Positions 1-8,602 are shown, counted from the first letter of the stretch. The stretch is DNA of 24,922 bases from an uncultured Chloracidobacterium sp. (GCA_937941715.1 CALDGX010000217.1:1-24922), one strand, 5' to 3'. A program made the numbers and translations. The notes: a model not told the origin generated them from the letters alone.

Positions 1-42
1 TCCACTTTCTTAAGTTAGTGTGTTTCCCAAGCTCAAAATAAT

Positions 43-693
43 ATGGACAAAGCAGAAATAGTCAGACAGATCGAAACTCTCGGGCTCGTTCCGGTCGTGC
101 GGGCTTCGTCGGCGGACGAGGCGATGCAGGCGATCGACGCGATCAAGGCCGGCGGCGTCAACGTACTTGAGATCACGATGACCGTCCCCGGTGCGGTCCG
201 CGTCATTGAAAAGGTTGCGGACAAATACGGCTCCGAGGTGCTCGTCGGTGCCGGAACGGTGCTCGACCCTGAAACGGCACGGGCGTGTCTTCTGGCCGGT
301 GCGCAGTTCATCGTCAGCCCGGCGCTCAACCTTGCGACGATCGAGCTCTGTCATCGTTACAGCGCGCCGATCGCTCCGGGCGTCCTGACGCCGACCGAGG
401 TGATCACGGCGTGGAGTGCGGGCGTCGATTTTGTAAAGGTATTTCCGTGCGGCTCGGTTGGCGGTGCGAGCTATGTCAAAAATCTCAAAGGCCCGTTTCC
501 GCAGGTCAAGATCATCCCGACCGGCGGCGTTTCGCTGACGACGGCGGCCGACTTTATCAAGGCCGGAGCCTCGGCGCTCGGCGTCGGCACCGATCTGGTC
601 GACGTCAAGGCGATCCGCGAGGGCAACGCCCACATCGTCACCGAGCGGGCGCGCCAATTTGTCGAGATCGTACAGCAGGCACGGGCGGCATAG
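43..693 (+). CDS. eda: 2-dehydro-3-deoxyphosphogluconate (KDPG) aldolase / 4-hydroxy-2-oxoglutarate aldolase
   Basis: The 216-residue product is a full-length class I KDPG aldolase, a cytoplasmic TIM-barrel enzyme that splits 2-keto-3-deoxy-6-phosphogluconate into pyruvate and glyceraldehyde 3-phosphate (Entner-Doudoroff pathway); family members often also cleave 4-hydroxy-2-oxoglutarate. Visible landmarks are VVRASS near residue 18, the catalytic Glu43 in VLEITM, VGAGTVLD near 68, the Schiff-base Lys132 in FVKVFPC and the phosphate-binding IPTGGVS near 158. The ATG at 43 gives the usual N-terminus, but no Shine-Dalgarno sequence precedes it in the 42 bases available, so its promoter lies outside or right at the window edge. 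It converges on the DUF2490-like gene 40 bases downstream. No other Entner-Doudoroff gene is in view. Family assignment is secure; substrate preference is inferred. Confidence 0.95.
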   Translation: MDKAEIVRQIETLGLVPVVRASSADEAMQAIDAIKAGGVNVLEITMTVPGAVRVIEKVADKYGSEVLVGAGTVLDPETARACLLAGAQFIVSPALNLATIELCHRYSAPIAPGVLTPTEVITAWSAGVDFVKVFPCGSVGGASYVKNLKGPFPQVKIIPTGGVSLTTAADFIKAGASALGVGTDLVDVKAIREGNAHIVTERARQFVEIVQQARAA

Positions 694-707
694 TGCCACA
701 CGTCGTT

Positions 708-755
708 ATTAACGCAGCTTTATCTTAAGTGATTAACGCAGCTTTATCTTAAGTG
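708..755. repeat. 24-bp perfect tandem duplication at the 3' end of the DUF2490-like gene
   Basis: Bases 708-731 and 732-755 are identical 24-bp units that begin attaacgcag and end atcttaagtg. On the minus strand the unit is the last seven codons of the upstream reading frame plus its TAA stop, so the gene end, including the stop, exists twice head to tail. The 24-base unit keeps frame: after the functional TAA (735-733) the second copy would read SLKIKLR and stop again. Translation ends at the first stop, so the duplication is silent unless there is readthrough. Confidence 0.95.
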
Positions 756-1416
756 TCAGGTTCAGGGCGTTGGCGTTGAACGGCCGCGAGTCGTTGCGCG
801 TGTAGGCGATGTCGAGGACGGTCCGTTTGTTGAGGCGGCGGCTGATGCCGGCGTGAAACTCATTCTGCGACCACAGTTTGTTGGTGAGGTCGTAATAGCC
901 CTCATTGGCGACAAAGGGCGCGAACAGCTCTTTGTTCTTGTGTTTGATCGAGTACGAGACCTGGCCGCGGTTGCGATAGACGTTGATATCCTGCCGACTG
1001 TTGCGAAAGCGGTGCTCGATGACGTTACGGTCGCGAAACGTAAAATTTCGCCACGTCTTGGTCAGAGTAAACCCGAGGTCGAGCCGTGTTTCGTACCGGC
1101 CGACACGCGGCGTCAATTCGTCACGCCGATAGAGCACGGCGGCCATCAGCGAAAGGTACTTATTGACCCGATAGTCGATCGCGGCGCTGACACGGCTGTC
1201 GAGCGGCCTGACTGGGTTTCGCCCGATCCGCGAAATGCCGCTGAAAGTGGCCGTGACCTTGTCGACCATCTTGCCCTTGCTGTCCTTGTCGCGTATCAGC
1301 GGCACGATCAGCTGGACCTCGTTCCACGATTCAAATTCCGACGGCAAAGATTGAGCTGCTGCGATAGCTGACCCGACGGTAAGTATCGCGACAATAAATA
1401 GAATGCGGGACTTCAT
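733..1416 (-). CDS. DUF2490-like predicted outer-membrane beta-barrel protein
   Basis: The 227-residue product starts with a Sec signal peptide (MKSRILFIVAILTVGS, cleavage expected near AAAQ, residues 19-22). The mature part opens with SWNEVQLIVPL, resembling the start of the DUF2490 family, and continues with alternating hydrophobic/polar strands, many aromatic and arginine residues, and a final strand LNLTLKIKLR. This pattern suggests a small outer-membrane barrel; DUF2490 proteins have no established function. The start is supported by GGGAGAGG about five bases upstream of the ATG. Its leader carries three 11-bp-spaced TGTTAC repeats (separate entry). The 3' end is tandemly duplicated. The family call is from recognition of the N-terminal motif and barrel-like pattern and is moderately sure. 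Confidence 0.7.
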   Translation of the reverse strand: MKSRILFIVAILTVGSAIAAAQSLPSEFESWNEVQLIVPLIRDKDSKGKMVDKVTATFSGISRIGRNPVRPLDSRVSAAIDYRVNKYLSLMAAVLYRRDELTPRVGRYETRLDLGFTLTKTWRNFTFRDRNVIEHRFRNSRQDINVYRNRGQVSYSIKHKNKELFAPFVANEGYYDLTNKLWSQNEFHAGISRRLNKRTVLDIAYTRNDSRPFNANALNLTLKIKLR

Positions 1417-1450
1417 TAAGGCCTCTCCCGAATTTTCGGAACTGAATTCA

Positions 1451-1478
1451 TGTTACAAACCTGTTACCTAAATGTTAC
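1451..1478. promoter_or_regulatory. Three 11-bp-phased TGTTAC direct repeats, candidate operator
   Basis: TGTTAC occurs exactly at 1451-1456, 1462-1467 and 1473-1478, so the start-to-start spacing is 11 bp twice, one helical turn. The array lies 35-62 bases upstream of the DUF2490-like start codon on the minus strand, where a promoter would be. Direct hexamers with 11-bp phasing are the typical site type of OmpR/PhoB-family response regulators, which bind head-to-tail on one DNA face. The regulator is not identified. This stretch is part of the 311-base divergent gap 1417-1727. Confidence 0.55.
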
Positions 1479-1542
1479 AACAATTTCCGGAAATGACAGC
1501 CTGACGAGTCTTCGATCCGGCAGGCGGCCGAAAGAAAAATTG

Positions 1543-1571
1543 TTGACGAATGTACAAACGGTTTATTAAAA
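1543..1571 (+). promoter_or_regulatory. Possible sigma-70-type promoter for the CSLREA protein gene
   Basis: TTGACG at 1543-1548 is a good -35 element and is followed, after 15-17 bases, by the AT-rich TATTAAAA (1564-1571) as a weak -10. A start site near 1578 would leave a leader of about 150 bases to the ATG at 1728. The rest of the 1417-1727 gap shows nothing I can name. Confidence 0.35.
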
Positions 1572-1727
1572 TTGAGTTGGCGCAGTTCATATGTCGCCGT
1601 CGGTTCAATTTCGTCTTTGCATCATCCGGGCAATTTCGCCTTACTCCCAGACAAATTCAATAAAGAATATCGCCGGGGCTGCTCTCGACCTTTTTTCGTC
1701 ATGCGGCCCAAACCAATGGAGGTATTT

Positions 1728-3764
1728 ATGCATTTCTTACCGATCTCTTTTTTAAGACCGAAGCCGTTCACCAAACTCGTATTGGCCGTAGTAATTACGT
1801 TTCTGGTCCCGTCGATCACAAATGCGGCAACTTTCGCCGTGACGACGACAGCAGACACGCAGGATTCAAGTCCGGGAAATGGTATCTGCGCGGATTCCGG
1901 AGGTAACTGTTCGCTGCGAGCGGCTATTTCAGAGGCAAATGCTCTTGCCGGCGACGACGTGATAACGCTTCCGGCCGGCACATATACCCAAGCTCTGGTC
2001 TCCGCCAACGACAATGCGAATGCGGGCGGCGATTGGGATATCGCCGGCAATCTGACGATAAATGGAGCCGGGGCCGCAACGACGATCATTCAAGCGAATG
2101 CGGCACCGGGCGTCGCGACCGAACGGGTGGTCGATGTTCGATCGGGTGTCGTCGTCATCAACGGACTGACGATCCAAAACGGCCGGTTTAACGGAACGAT
2201 GACCACCTCGACTCGTGGTGCGGGCGTCCAAAATCTGGCGGATCTGACGCTTTCGAACGTCATTGTCCGGGACAATCGGGTCAACTCGACCTCCGGCAAC
2301 TCGATAGCCGCGGGGGTTCACAATGAAGGCACCGCGTTGAAACTGATCAGCACGACCGTCACCTCAAACCTTAATAACCGTGTGTCGGGCGGCAGCGCCT
2401 TCGGCGGCGGCGTTACGTCGATCTCCGCAGCGACGATCACCATCACAGACAGCAGCATTACGGGCAATACCGTCACAAGTCAATCCGGGGGATTTGGGTT
2501 CGGTGCGGGTTTGTATCTTGAGAACGTCTTTAATGTCACGGCGACGAATAGCAGGTTCGACAACAACACGGGCTCCGGAACGAGCGGCAGCAACGGCAGC
2601 GGTGTTCGGGCTCTCTCAAATATCGGGGCGGCCGTTTTCACAGCGACAAATTGTACGTTCAGCGGCAACTCGGGAGCGGCCGGCACAAATAATCAAGGTC
2701 AGGGAATACAGTTTTTTACGACGACGTCGGCGGCCGGAACGCTGACAGCGACACTCGACCGGGTTACGATAAACGGCAACACAGGTAACGGGCCGGGCAT
2801 GGGTATCAACGCCACATTGACCGGCGGAGCGATGAACCTGACCGTTCGAGATACGACCATCTCAAATAATACCGGCGGCAGCAACGGCGGAGGTATGCTC
2901 GTCAGCAATTTCGGCGGTATCTCAGGTTCGACAGGTACTTTCAACTTCGTGAACAGTACCATCAGCGGAAACTCCGTGATCGGAAGCGGCGGCGGCTTTG
3001 CGCTCGAGCAGCCGGTTGCCGCGGCAGCCATCAGCGTCAATTTTGACTACTGTACGGTGGCAAATAACACAGCAAACTCCGACAACAGCGGCACTGAGTC
3101 CGGCGGCGGCCTGATCCGGGCTTCGGGAACATTGAACCTCAAGAATTCGATCGTCGCGGACAACCTCGTCGGTACCGGCGGTAGCGGGCCGGATATATCG
3201 GGTACGATCACATCTCAAGACTACAACCATATCGAGAATGTCGCGGGCGGCACCTTTACCGCCTTGGCCAATGATGTGACCGGGACCGACCCTTCGCTAG
3301 GTCCGCTGGCCAACAACGGCGGGTCAACGCTTACTCATCTACCGGCTCCGGCCAGTCCTGTCACGGACGCGATACCTAATGGTGTGAGCGAATGCGGCAC
3401 CACCATCACATCATCGCAGAACGGGAATACACGCCCGAGCGACACCGGATGTGAAAAGGGAGCCGCAGAACGGAGTCCGCTGGTTCCGACGGCGGCCGAG
3501 GCCTCAATTAGCGGCCGGGTCACGACATCCGACGGCCGGGGTATTCAGAATGCTGTCGTAGTTGTGACGGGGGATCCGATCCCCGATCGCCGCTATGCCC
3601 GCACCGGTGCATTTGGCTATTATCAGATCGATGGCCTCGAGGCGGGCCGAACGTATGTCGTCACGATCGTCTCCAAACGCTTCACTTTCCAAATGCCCAG
3701 CCGGGTCATTTCTCTCAATGACAGCGTTAGCGACATTGACTTTACCGCTACGCCGCCGGAGTGA
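1728..3764 (+). CDS. CSLREA-domain exported beta-helix protein with C-terminal carboxypeptidase-regulatory-like domain
   Basis: The 678-residue product has a long signal peptide (hydrophobic core about residues 17-30, cleavage near TNA-A). Right after it comes the CSLREA motif region, FAVTTTADTQD followed by CSLRAAISEAN at residues 61-71. Residues about 90-520 are Ser/Thr/Asn/Gly-rich repeats (ITGNTV, FSGNSG, ISNNTGG) typical of a right-handed parallel beta-helix. A conserved-looking GPLANNGGSTLTHLP segment follows near residue 525, then a carboxypeptidase-regulatory-like sandwich from about 592 (SISGRVTTSDGRGIQNAVV) to the end. I chose the ATG at 1728 because TGGAGG lies five bases upstream; a longer frame from a TTG at 1572 would bury the signal peptide. 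Likely an extracellular or surface adhesive protein; partner unknown. A terminator follows at 3826. Confidence 0.85.
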   Translation: MHFLPISFLRPKPFTKLVLAVVITFLVPSITNAATFAVTTTADTQDSSPGNGICADSGGNCSLRAAISEANALAGDDVITLPAGTYTQALVSANDNANAGGDWDIAGNLTINGAGAATTIIQANAAPGVATERVVDVRSGVVVINGLTIQNGRFNGTMTTSTRGAGVQNLADLTLSNVIVRDNRVNSTSGNSIAAGVHNEGTALKLISTTVTSNLNNRVSGGSAFGGGVTSISAATITITDSSITGNTVTSQSGGFGFGAGLYLENVFNVTATNSRFDNNTGSGTSGSNGSGVRALSNIGAAVFTATNCTFSGNSGAAGTNNQGQGIQFFTTTSAAGTLTATLDRVTINGNTGNGPGMGINATLTGGAMNLTVRDTTISNNTGGSNGGGMLVSNFGGISGSTGTFNFVNSTISGNSVIGSGGGFALEQPVAAAAISVNFDYCTVANNTANSDNSGTESGGGLIRASGTLNLKNSIVADNLVGTGGSGPDISGTITSQDYNHIENVAGGTFTALANDVTGTDPSLGPLANNGGSTLTHLPAPASPVTDAIPNGVSECGTTITSSQNGNTRPSDTGCEKGAAERSPLVPTAAEASISGRVTTSDGRGIQNAVVVVTGDPIPDRRYARTGAFGYYQIDGLEAGRTYVVTIVSKRFTFQMPSRVISLNDSVSDIDFTATPPE

Positions 3765-3825
3765 TCCGCCGGGTTACTTTTTCAACAAAGGCGTGATATA
3801 GTTTGGCTGGAAACAACTGGTTTCT

Positions 3826-3860
3826 AAAGGCGCGATCCCGTGGGGGTTTGCGCCTTTTTT
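3826..3860 (+). terminator. Rho-independent terminator after the CSLREA gene
   Basis: AAAGGCGC (3826-3833) pairs perfectly with GCGCCTTT (3850-3857) across a 16-base loop, and the T-run continues through 3860. It lies about 60 bases after the stop codon. Confidence 0.75.
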
Positions 3861-3913
3861 CGTTTTCGAGCCGTGAGTCGGCCGCAATTTTTTAGCTGCA
3901 CGCCCGTCGGCGG

Positions 3914-3953
3914 TTGCATACGAGTTCGCACGGGATTATAGTTGTTCGAACTC
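3914..3953 (+). promoter_or_regulatory. Sigma-70-type promoter with a flanking inverted repeat
   Basis: TTGCAT (3914-3919), a 17-base spacer and TATAGT (3937-3942) form a strong promoter; transcription would start near 3949, about 20 bases before the ATG of the sialidase-like gene. A 7-bp inverted repeat, GAGTTCG at 3922-3928 and CGAACTC at 3947-3953, is centred on the -10 element. It could be a repressor operator, but this is inference. Confidence 0.65.
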
Positions 3954-3970
3954 AATTCCTCGGAGGATAA

Positions 3971-6900
3971 ATGAAAAAACTGAATGTACTCGCCGCGTCG
4001 GCATTTTTTATGCTGGTGTGGCTCGCTGTGCCGAGCACTACGCCGGCGCAAAAGAACCCTAAATTTGACTACCCGACGCTCGATCGCCAGCTCGCCGAGC
4101 AGTATCACGGCGAATCTGTCATCGCCGGCAGCGAACTCGCCAAACTTATCGCAGCAAATCAGGATTTTGAGATGCTTCGCTCGGACGAGTTCAGCGACAA
4201 GCGCGGATTGCCGCCCTGGCTGCGTGTCTGGTGGCGAAAGGCACATCCTGAAATGGAATACTCGGCCGACGATCCGACCAAGGGTTATCCCCTGGTTCTC
4301 AAGGAGATACTCGAATGGATGATCACACACCAGGACCTCAAGGCGGGCCCGGGCGCCGAGTCCGACCGTGAGAGCGGTTCGTCATTCGTCGATATGCTGG
4401 TCGGGACCAACGTCCGCACATCGGGAGCACAGACCGTGCCCCGCAGCGAATCGTATATTCAGATCAATTTCTTCAATCCTTCGCAGATCCTCGTAGGTTC
4501 AAACAATATCGGCGGCAGCGGCCAGCAGGGCATCTACCGCTCGACCGACGGCGGTACGACGTGGGCGCAGACGACATTGCCGTTCGCACCCGGCGACACA
4601 TCGCACTCCGATCCGACGGTAGATTTTACAAACGACGGCCGTGCCTGGTCGTCGACGCTCGGCATCGTCGGCGGAACACTCCGGCTGCGTAATTATTATT
4701 CGACCGACGGCGGAGCGACGTGGACCTTTGAGGCAACCCCCTCGGGTACGCAAACCAGCGTCGATAAGCAGATCGTCTGGGTCGATAAGAGCGCGACATC
4801 GCCGTACTTTGGCCAGACCTATGCAATTTGGCACAACGGCAATCCGGCGTATGTAAACCGACGCACGGCCGGTGCGGGCGGCACATGGCTGGCTGCTCCG
4901 ATCCAGGTCAGCGGTGCCGAATCGACCGGAACGGCGATCGGCGGCGACATTCGCTCAAACAGCGTCGGCGAAGTTTTCGGCTTCTGGCCGACGACCACTA
5001 ACCGCCGCATCATTATGGTCAAATCGACCGACGGCGGTAACACCTGGGCACCGGGCATACAGGTCGCGACGACCTTCGACGGTTTTGACATCGGCATTCC
5101 GTCATTTGCCAGCCGGCGTGCGTTCATATACGTTTCGGGCGGCGGATACCGCACGATGGCCAAAAATAACGTTTACGCCTCGTGGACCGACCTTTCGGGC
5201 GAGACCGGCTGTACCTCGGCCGCCAACGAACCGGGCACCAACGCCGCTTCGACCTGTAAGATGCGCGTTTGGTTCGCACGTTCGACCGACGGCGGCGCGA
5301 CCTGGTCGGCACCCGTCAAGATCAACAATCAGGCGACCAATAACGACCAGTTCAGCCAGTGGCTGGCGATCGACGAGACCAACGGCAATCTCGTGATGAT
5401 CTATAACGATACCGTCGCCGACCCGACCCGCAAAAAATCGGACATTTGGTTCCAGGCCTCGTATGACGATGGTGTAACGTGGACGACCGCCGAAAAAGTG
5501 ACGACCGCGATGACCGACGAGACGATCGCGGGAGCCGACAGCGGCAATCAGTACGGCGATTACAACGGACTCAGCGGCTACGCCAATTCGTTCTTCCCGT
5601 CGTGGACCGATCGTCGCAACAACGCCCGCGAAGAGATCTGGACCGCCCTCATCTCACTTGGCCCGCCGCCGCCGCCCGCCCCGATCATTCAGGGTGCCGG
5701 CGTCGCGATCACGGCTGAGAACGGCACGCCGATCAACGGTGTTCCCGATCCCGGCGAGACCATTACCGTCACGCTCGGCCTGCAGAACGTGGGCAATGCC
5801 GATACCGGCTCAAGCGTTACGGCCACCCTGCAGCCGACCGGCGGCGTGACCAGTCCGACATCGGCCCAGAATTACGGCACGCTGACATTCGGCGGCCCGG
5901 CGGTCACCCGCAGCTATACGTTTGTCGTCAATCCGTCTAGCGTCTGCGGCAGCACGATCACGCTGACGTGGGTTGTTCAGGACGGCGCGAATTCGCAAAA
6001 CGTCACGCAGGTCTATTCGCTCGGCACGCCGGCGGTGAGCTTGTCGCAGAATTTTGACGGCGTGACCGCACCGGCACTTCCGGCCGGATGGGCGTCGACC
6101 AACGAGGGAGCCGGCCCGCCGGCAGTCTGGACGACCAACGCCACGGGTCCGAACAGTGCACCCAATTCGGCATTTACCAACGACCCGGCAACGATCGGCA
6201 GCTCGTATCTCGAGTCGCCGGTGTTCCCGGTCAATTCGGCAAACTCGCAGGTCAAGTTCAAGAACAAGTACACGACCGAATCGACGTTTGACGGCATGGT
6301 CCTCGAGATCAAGATCGGTGCCGGTGCCTACACCGACATCATCACCGCCGGCGGCACCTGGGTTTCGGGTGGTTACAACGCTTCGATCTCGACCGCGTTT
6401 TCGAGCCCGATCGCCGGACGGCAGGCGTGGAGCGGTTCCTCGGGTGGATTTATCGACTCGGTGGCAAATCTGCCGGCGTCGGCCAATGGCCAGAATGTCC
6501 AGCTTCGCTGGCGTATGGCGACCGACTCGTCGGTGGCGTCAACCGGTGTGAATGTCGACGACGTCCAGGTACTCGCGGGCACTAATTGTGCCGTCGTACC
6601 GTCGTCGATCAAGTCGCGTGCCGACTTTGATGGTGACGGCAAGACGGACCTCTCGGTCTTCCGTCCGTCAACGGGCGTCTGGTATCTGCAGCAATCGACC
6701 GCGGGATTTGCGGCGATCAACTGGGGCGTGAGCGGCGACGTTCTCGTACCGGGTGATTTTGACGGCGACGGCAAGGCCGACACGGCCGTTTTCCGTGCGG
6801 ACGCCAACCCGGCCAACTCCGACTACTACCTGCTCAAGAGCAACGGTTTCGTCTTCCAGGGTACGTCGTGGGGCGTTCCGGGTGACGTCCCCGTCGTCGG

Positions 6901-7456
6901 CGATTACGACGGCGACGCCAAGACCGACTTTGCGGTCTTCCGTCCGTCGAACGGCACCTGGTACATCCTGAACAGCGGCAACGGGTCAAATACCGTCGCT
7001 CCGTTCGGGCAATCAGGCGACCAGGCAATGGCGTTTGACCTCGAAAACGACGGCAAGACCAATCTTGCGGTCTATCGTCCGGGCAACAACACCTGGTATA
7101 TCGCCCGCAATACCGGCGTTCCGGCAAACAATTTCGACGCTTATCCGTTCGGATCGGCGGGCGACATTGCGGTGCCGGCCGACTATGACGGCGATAACAA
7201 GGACGACGTTGCTGTTTTCCGCCCGTCAAACGGTACGTGGTACATTCGCCGCAGTTCGGACAGCGGAGTAACTTTCACCGCGTTCGGCCTCACCGGTGAC
7301 GTACCTGTCCCGGGCGATTACGACGGTGACGGCAAGGATGATGTCGGCGTTTACCGCGGCGGCACCTGGTACGTGAATCGTTCGACGGCCGGATTCCTTG
7401 TGGCTCCGTTCGGCATCGGTTCGGATACGGCCGTACCGGCTGTACTGCATCCGTAA
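3971..7456 (+). CDS. Large exported protein with BNR/Asp-box sialidase-like propeller and six FG-GAP repeats
   Basis: The 1161-residue product has a Sec signal peptide (residues 1-26, ending TTPAQ). Five Asp-box motifs (S-x-D-x-G-x-T-W) start at about residues 190, 243, 351, 437 and 496 and define a sialidase-like beta-propeller. A proline hinge GPPPPPAP near 564 leads to a CARDB-like sandwich (about 575-665, VPDPGETITVTLGLQNVG), then a jelly-roll-like domain opening QNFDGVTAPALPAGW near 690. Six FG-GAP/VCBS-type repeats begin at residues 885, 929, 978, 1023, 1071 and 1116. Most keep the Ca-binding DxDGDGxxD pattern; the fourth is degenerate (DLENDGKTN). GGAGG sits four bases before the ATG. 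Asp-boxes occur in many non-enzymatic propellers and I see no clear sialidase catalytic set, so glycan hydrolysis is not claimed. Surface binding is the safer guess. Confidence 0.85.
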   Translation: MKKLNVLAASAFFMLVWLAVPSTTPAQKNPKFDYPTLDRQLAEQYHGESVIAGSELAKLIAANQDFEMLRSDEFSDKRGLPPWLRVWWRKAHPEMEYSADDPTKGYPLVLKEILEWMITHQDLKAGPGAESDRESGSSFVDMLVGTNVRTSGAQTVPRSESYIQINFFNPSQILVGSNNIGGSGQQGIYRSTDGGTTWAQTTLPFAPGDTSHSDPTVDFTNDGRAWSSTLGIVGGTLRLRNYYSTDGGATWTFEATPSGTQTSVDKQIVWVDKSATSPYFGQTYAIWHNGNPAYVNRRTAGAGGTWLAAPIQVSGAESTGTAIGGDIRSNSVGEVFGFWPTTTNRRIIMVKSTDGGNTWAPGIQVATTFDGFDIGIPSFASRRAFIYVSGGGYRTMAKNNVYASWTDLSGETGCTSAANEPGTNAASTCKMRVWFARSTDGGATWSAPVKINNQATNNDQFSQWLAIDETNGNLVMIYNDTVADPTRKKSDIWFQASYDDGVTWTTAEKVTTAMTDETIAGADSGNQYGDYNGLSGYANSFFPSWTDRRNNAREEIWTALISLGPPPPPAPIIQGAGVAITAENGTPINGVPDPGETITVTLGLQNVGNADTGSSVTATLQPTGGVTSPTSAQNYGTLTFGGPAVTRSYTFVVNPSSVCGSTITLTWVVQDGANSQNVTQVYSLGTPAVSLSQNFDGVTAPALPAGWASTNEGAGPPAVWTTNATGPNSAPNSAFTNDPATIGSSYLESPVFPVNSANSQVKFKNKYTTESTFDGMVLEIKIGAGAYTDIITAGGTWVSGGYNASISTAFSSPIAGRQAWSGSSGGFIDSVANLPASANGQNVQLRWRMATDSSVASTGVNVDDVQVLAGTNCAVVPSSIKSRADFDGDGKTDLSVFRPSTGVWYLQQSTAGFAAINWGVSGDVLVPGDFDGDGKADTAVFRADANPANSDYYLLKSNGFVFQGTSWGVPGDVPVVGDYDGDAKTDFAVFRPSNGTWYILNSGNGSNTVAPFGQSGDQAMAFDLENDGKTNLAVYRPGNNTWYIARNTGVPANNFDAYPFGSAGDIAVPADYDGDNKDDVAVFRPSNGTWYIRRSSDSGVTFTAFGLTGDVPVPGDYDGDGKDDVGVYRGGTWYVNRSTAGFLVAPFGIGSDTAVPAVLHP
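6623..7440 (+). repeat. Six in-frame FG-GAP/VCBS repeat units
   Basis: Units with spacing of 44-49 codons start at about 6623, 6755, 6902, 7037, 7181 and 7316. Each reads roughly D-Y/F-D-G-D-x-K-x-D-x-x-V-F-R-P-S-x-G-T-W-Y. They share sequence at the protein level but are not perfect DNA repeats. Units of this kind usually close into a beta-propeller with a calcium loop per blade. Confidence 0.9.
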
Positions 7457-7478
7457 GCGTCAGTGCTTACTTGATAAC

Positions 7479-7510
7479 GGGGCTGTCCGCCAAGGGCAGC
7501 CCCTTTTTTT
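7479..7510 (+). terminator. Strong Rho-independent terminator after the sialidase-like gene
   Basis: GGGGCTGTCC (7479-7488) pairs with GGGCAGCCCC (7494-7503) over a five-base loop with one G-T pair, followed by seven Ts. A second small hairpin, GTAAGC (7453-7458) with GCTTAC (7465-7470), includes the stop codon itself. Confidence 0.9.
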
Positions 7511-7544
7511 GCGCCGTTTGCTATGCCGGGCGGCGGTTTAGAGC

Positions 7545-7550
7545 TATATT
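7545..7550 (+). promoter_or_regulatory. Possible -10 element placing transcription start next to the S66 peptidase start codon
   Basis: TATATT ends 12 bases before the ATG at 7563, which has no Shine-Dalgarno sequence. Transcription would begin roughly six bases before the ATG, giving a nearly leaderless message. No good -35 element is visible at the usual distance. Confidence 0.35.
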
Positions 7551-7562
7551 TATCAACTAGAG

Positions 7563-8594
7563 ATGAACCGACGCGAAATGTTAAAGGGTGCCGCGGCGAT
7601 CCCGGTGCTCGCCCAGGCTATGCTGGCAGGCCCGCTGGCACGATCAAAAATGCTCAAACCCAAACGCCTAAGACCCGGCGATACCGTCGGCATTATCGCG
7701 CCGGCCAGCGGCGTCGCGCCCGAGACGTGGGACCGTGCGGTCAGGAATATCGAGAGCCTCGGCTTTAAGGCCAGGATCGGCAAGAACGCACGCGGGCGTC
7801 TGAGCTTTTTGTCGGCGACCGACAAGGAAAGACTCGAGGACCTGCACTGGGCATTCTCCGACCCCGAGATCAGCGCCGTCTGGTGCGTTCGGGGCGGCGG
7901 CGGTGCACCGCGCCTGCTGCCCGATGTCGATTTTGCCCTGATCCGTAAAAATCCCAAGATCTTTATCGGCTTTTCCGACATTACCGCGCTTCACGTCGCG
8001 ATCCATCAACGAACCGGCCTCGTCACTTTCCACGGCCCGGTCGCGTCGTCCGAATACTCTGATTACACACGCAAACACGTGATGAGCGTACTCTGCGAAC
8101 CGTCGGCGACGCACCGCGTCGATGTTTCGGAGTTTAATGCCGCCAAAGAATCTGCTTATTTCCGGACCGAAATGCTCCGTAAGGGCAAGGCCGTCGGCCG
8201 TCTGATCGGCGGCAATCTGGCCCTGCTCACGGCGGTCGCGGGCACGCCGTACGCCCTTGGCGACCTCAAGGGCAGGCTGCTCTTTATCGAGGACGTCAAT
8301 GAACCCGCGTACCGCGTGGACCGGATGTTGACGCAGCTCCGGCAGAGCTGCGACCTGCGCTCGGTCGCCGGCATTGCTCTCGGCATTTTCGACGAGGGCG
8401 GAGCAACGCCGGCCAAGACGTCACAGCCGATAATGGACGTTTTTCGCGACCGTCTCGGCGATCTGGGCGTGCCGATGGTTTACGGCCTTTCGTTCGGACA
8501 TATCCGCGACAATCTGACATTGCCGTACGGCGTTCAGGCCGAGCTCGACGCCGACAACGCGACGCTCACCTACCTCGAACCGGCGGTCATCTGA
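7563..8594 (+). CDS. S66-family serine peptidase (LD-carboxypeptidase / MccF-like), Tat-type signal
   Basis: The 343-residue product fits peptidase family S66: LRPGDTVGIIAPAS near residue 36, GFSDITALH with nucleophile Ser138, FIEDVNEPAYRVDRML with Glu243, and GLSFGHIRDN with His313, a complete Ser-Glu-His triad. S66 enzymes trim the terminal D-Ala from murein tetrapeptides (LdcA type) or cleave microcin C-like peptidyl adenylates (MccF type); sequence reading alone does not separate them. The N-terminus NRREMLKGAAAIPVLAQAML has a twin arginine, a hydrophobic stretch and a likely cleavage site near residue 23, suggesting Tat export and a periplasmic murein role. There is no Shine-Dalgarno sequence, and a -10-like TATATT sits 12 bases upstream. 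It converges on the CapA-family gene with only eight bases between stops. Confidence 0.88.
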   Translation: MNRREMLKGAAAIPVLAQAMLAGPLARSKMLKPKRLRPGDTVGIIAPASGVAPETWDRAVRNIESLGFKARIGKNARGRLSFLSATDKERLEDLHWAFSDPEISAVWCVRGGGGAPRLLPDVDFALIRKNPKIFIGFSDITALHVAIHQRTGLVTFHGPVASSEYSDYTRKHVMSVLCEPSATHRVDVSEFNAAKESAYFRTEMLRKGKAVGRLIGGNLALLTAVAGTPYALGDLKGRLLFIEDVNEPAYRVDRMLTQLRQSCDLRSVAGIALGIFDEGGATPAKTSQPIMDVFRDRLGDLGVPMVYGLSFGHIRDNLTLPYGVQAELDADNATLTYLEPAVI

Positions 8595-8602
8595 GAGTAT
8601 TT

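Noticed and set aside
1572..1727. N-terminal extension of the CSLREA protein from a TTG at 1572
   Set aside because: It would place about 52 non-signal residues before a clear signal peptide, and TGGAGG is correctly spaced only for the ATG at 1728.
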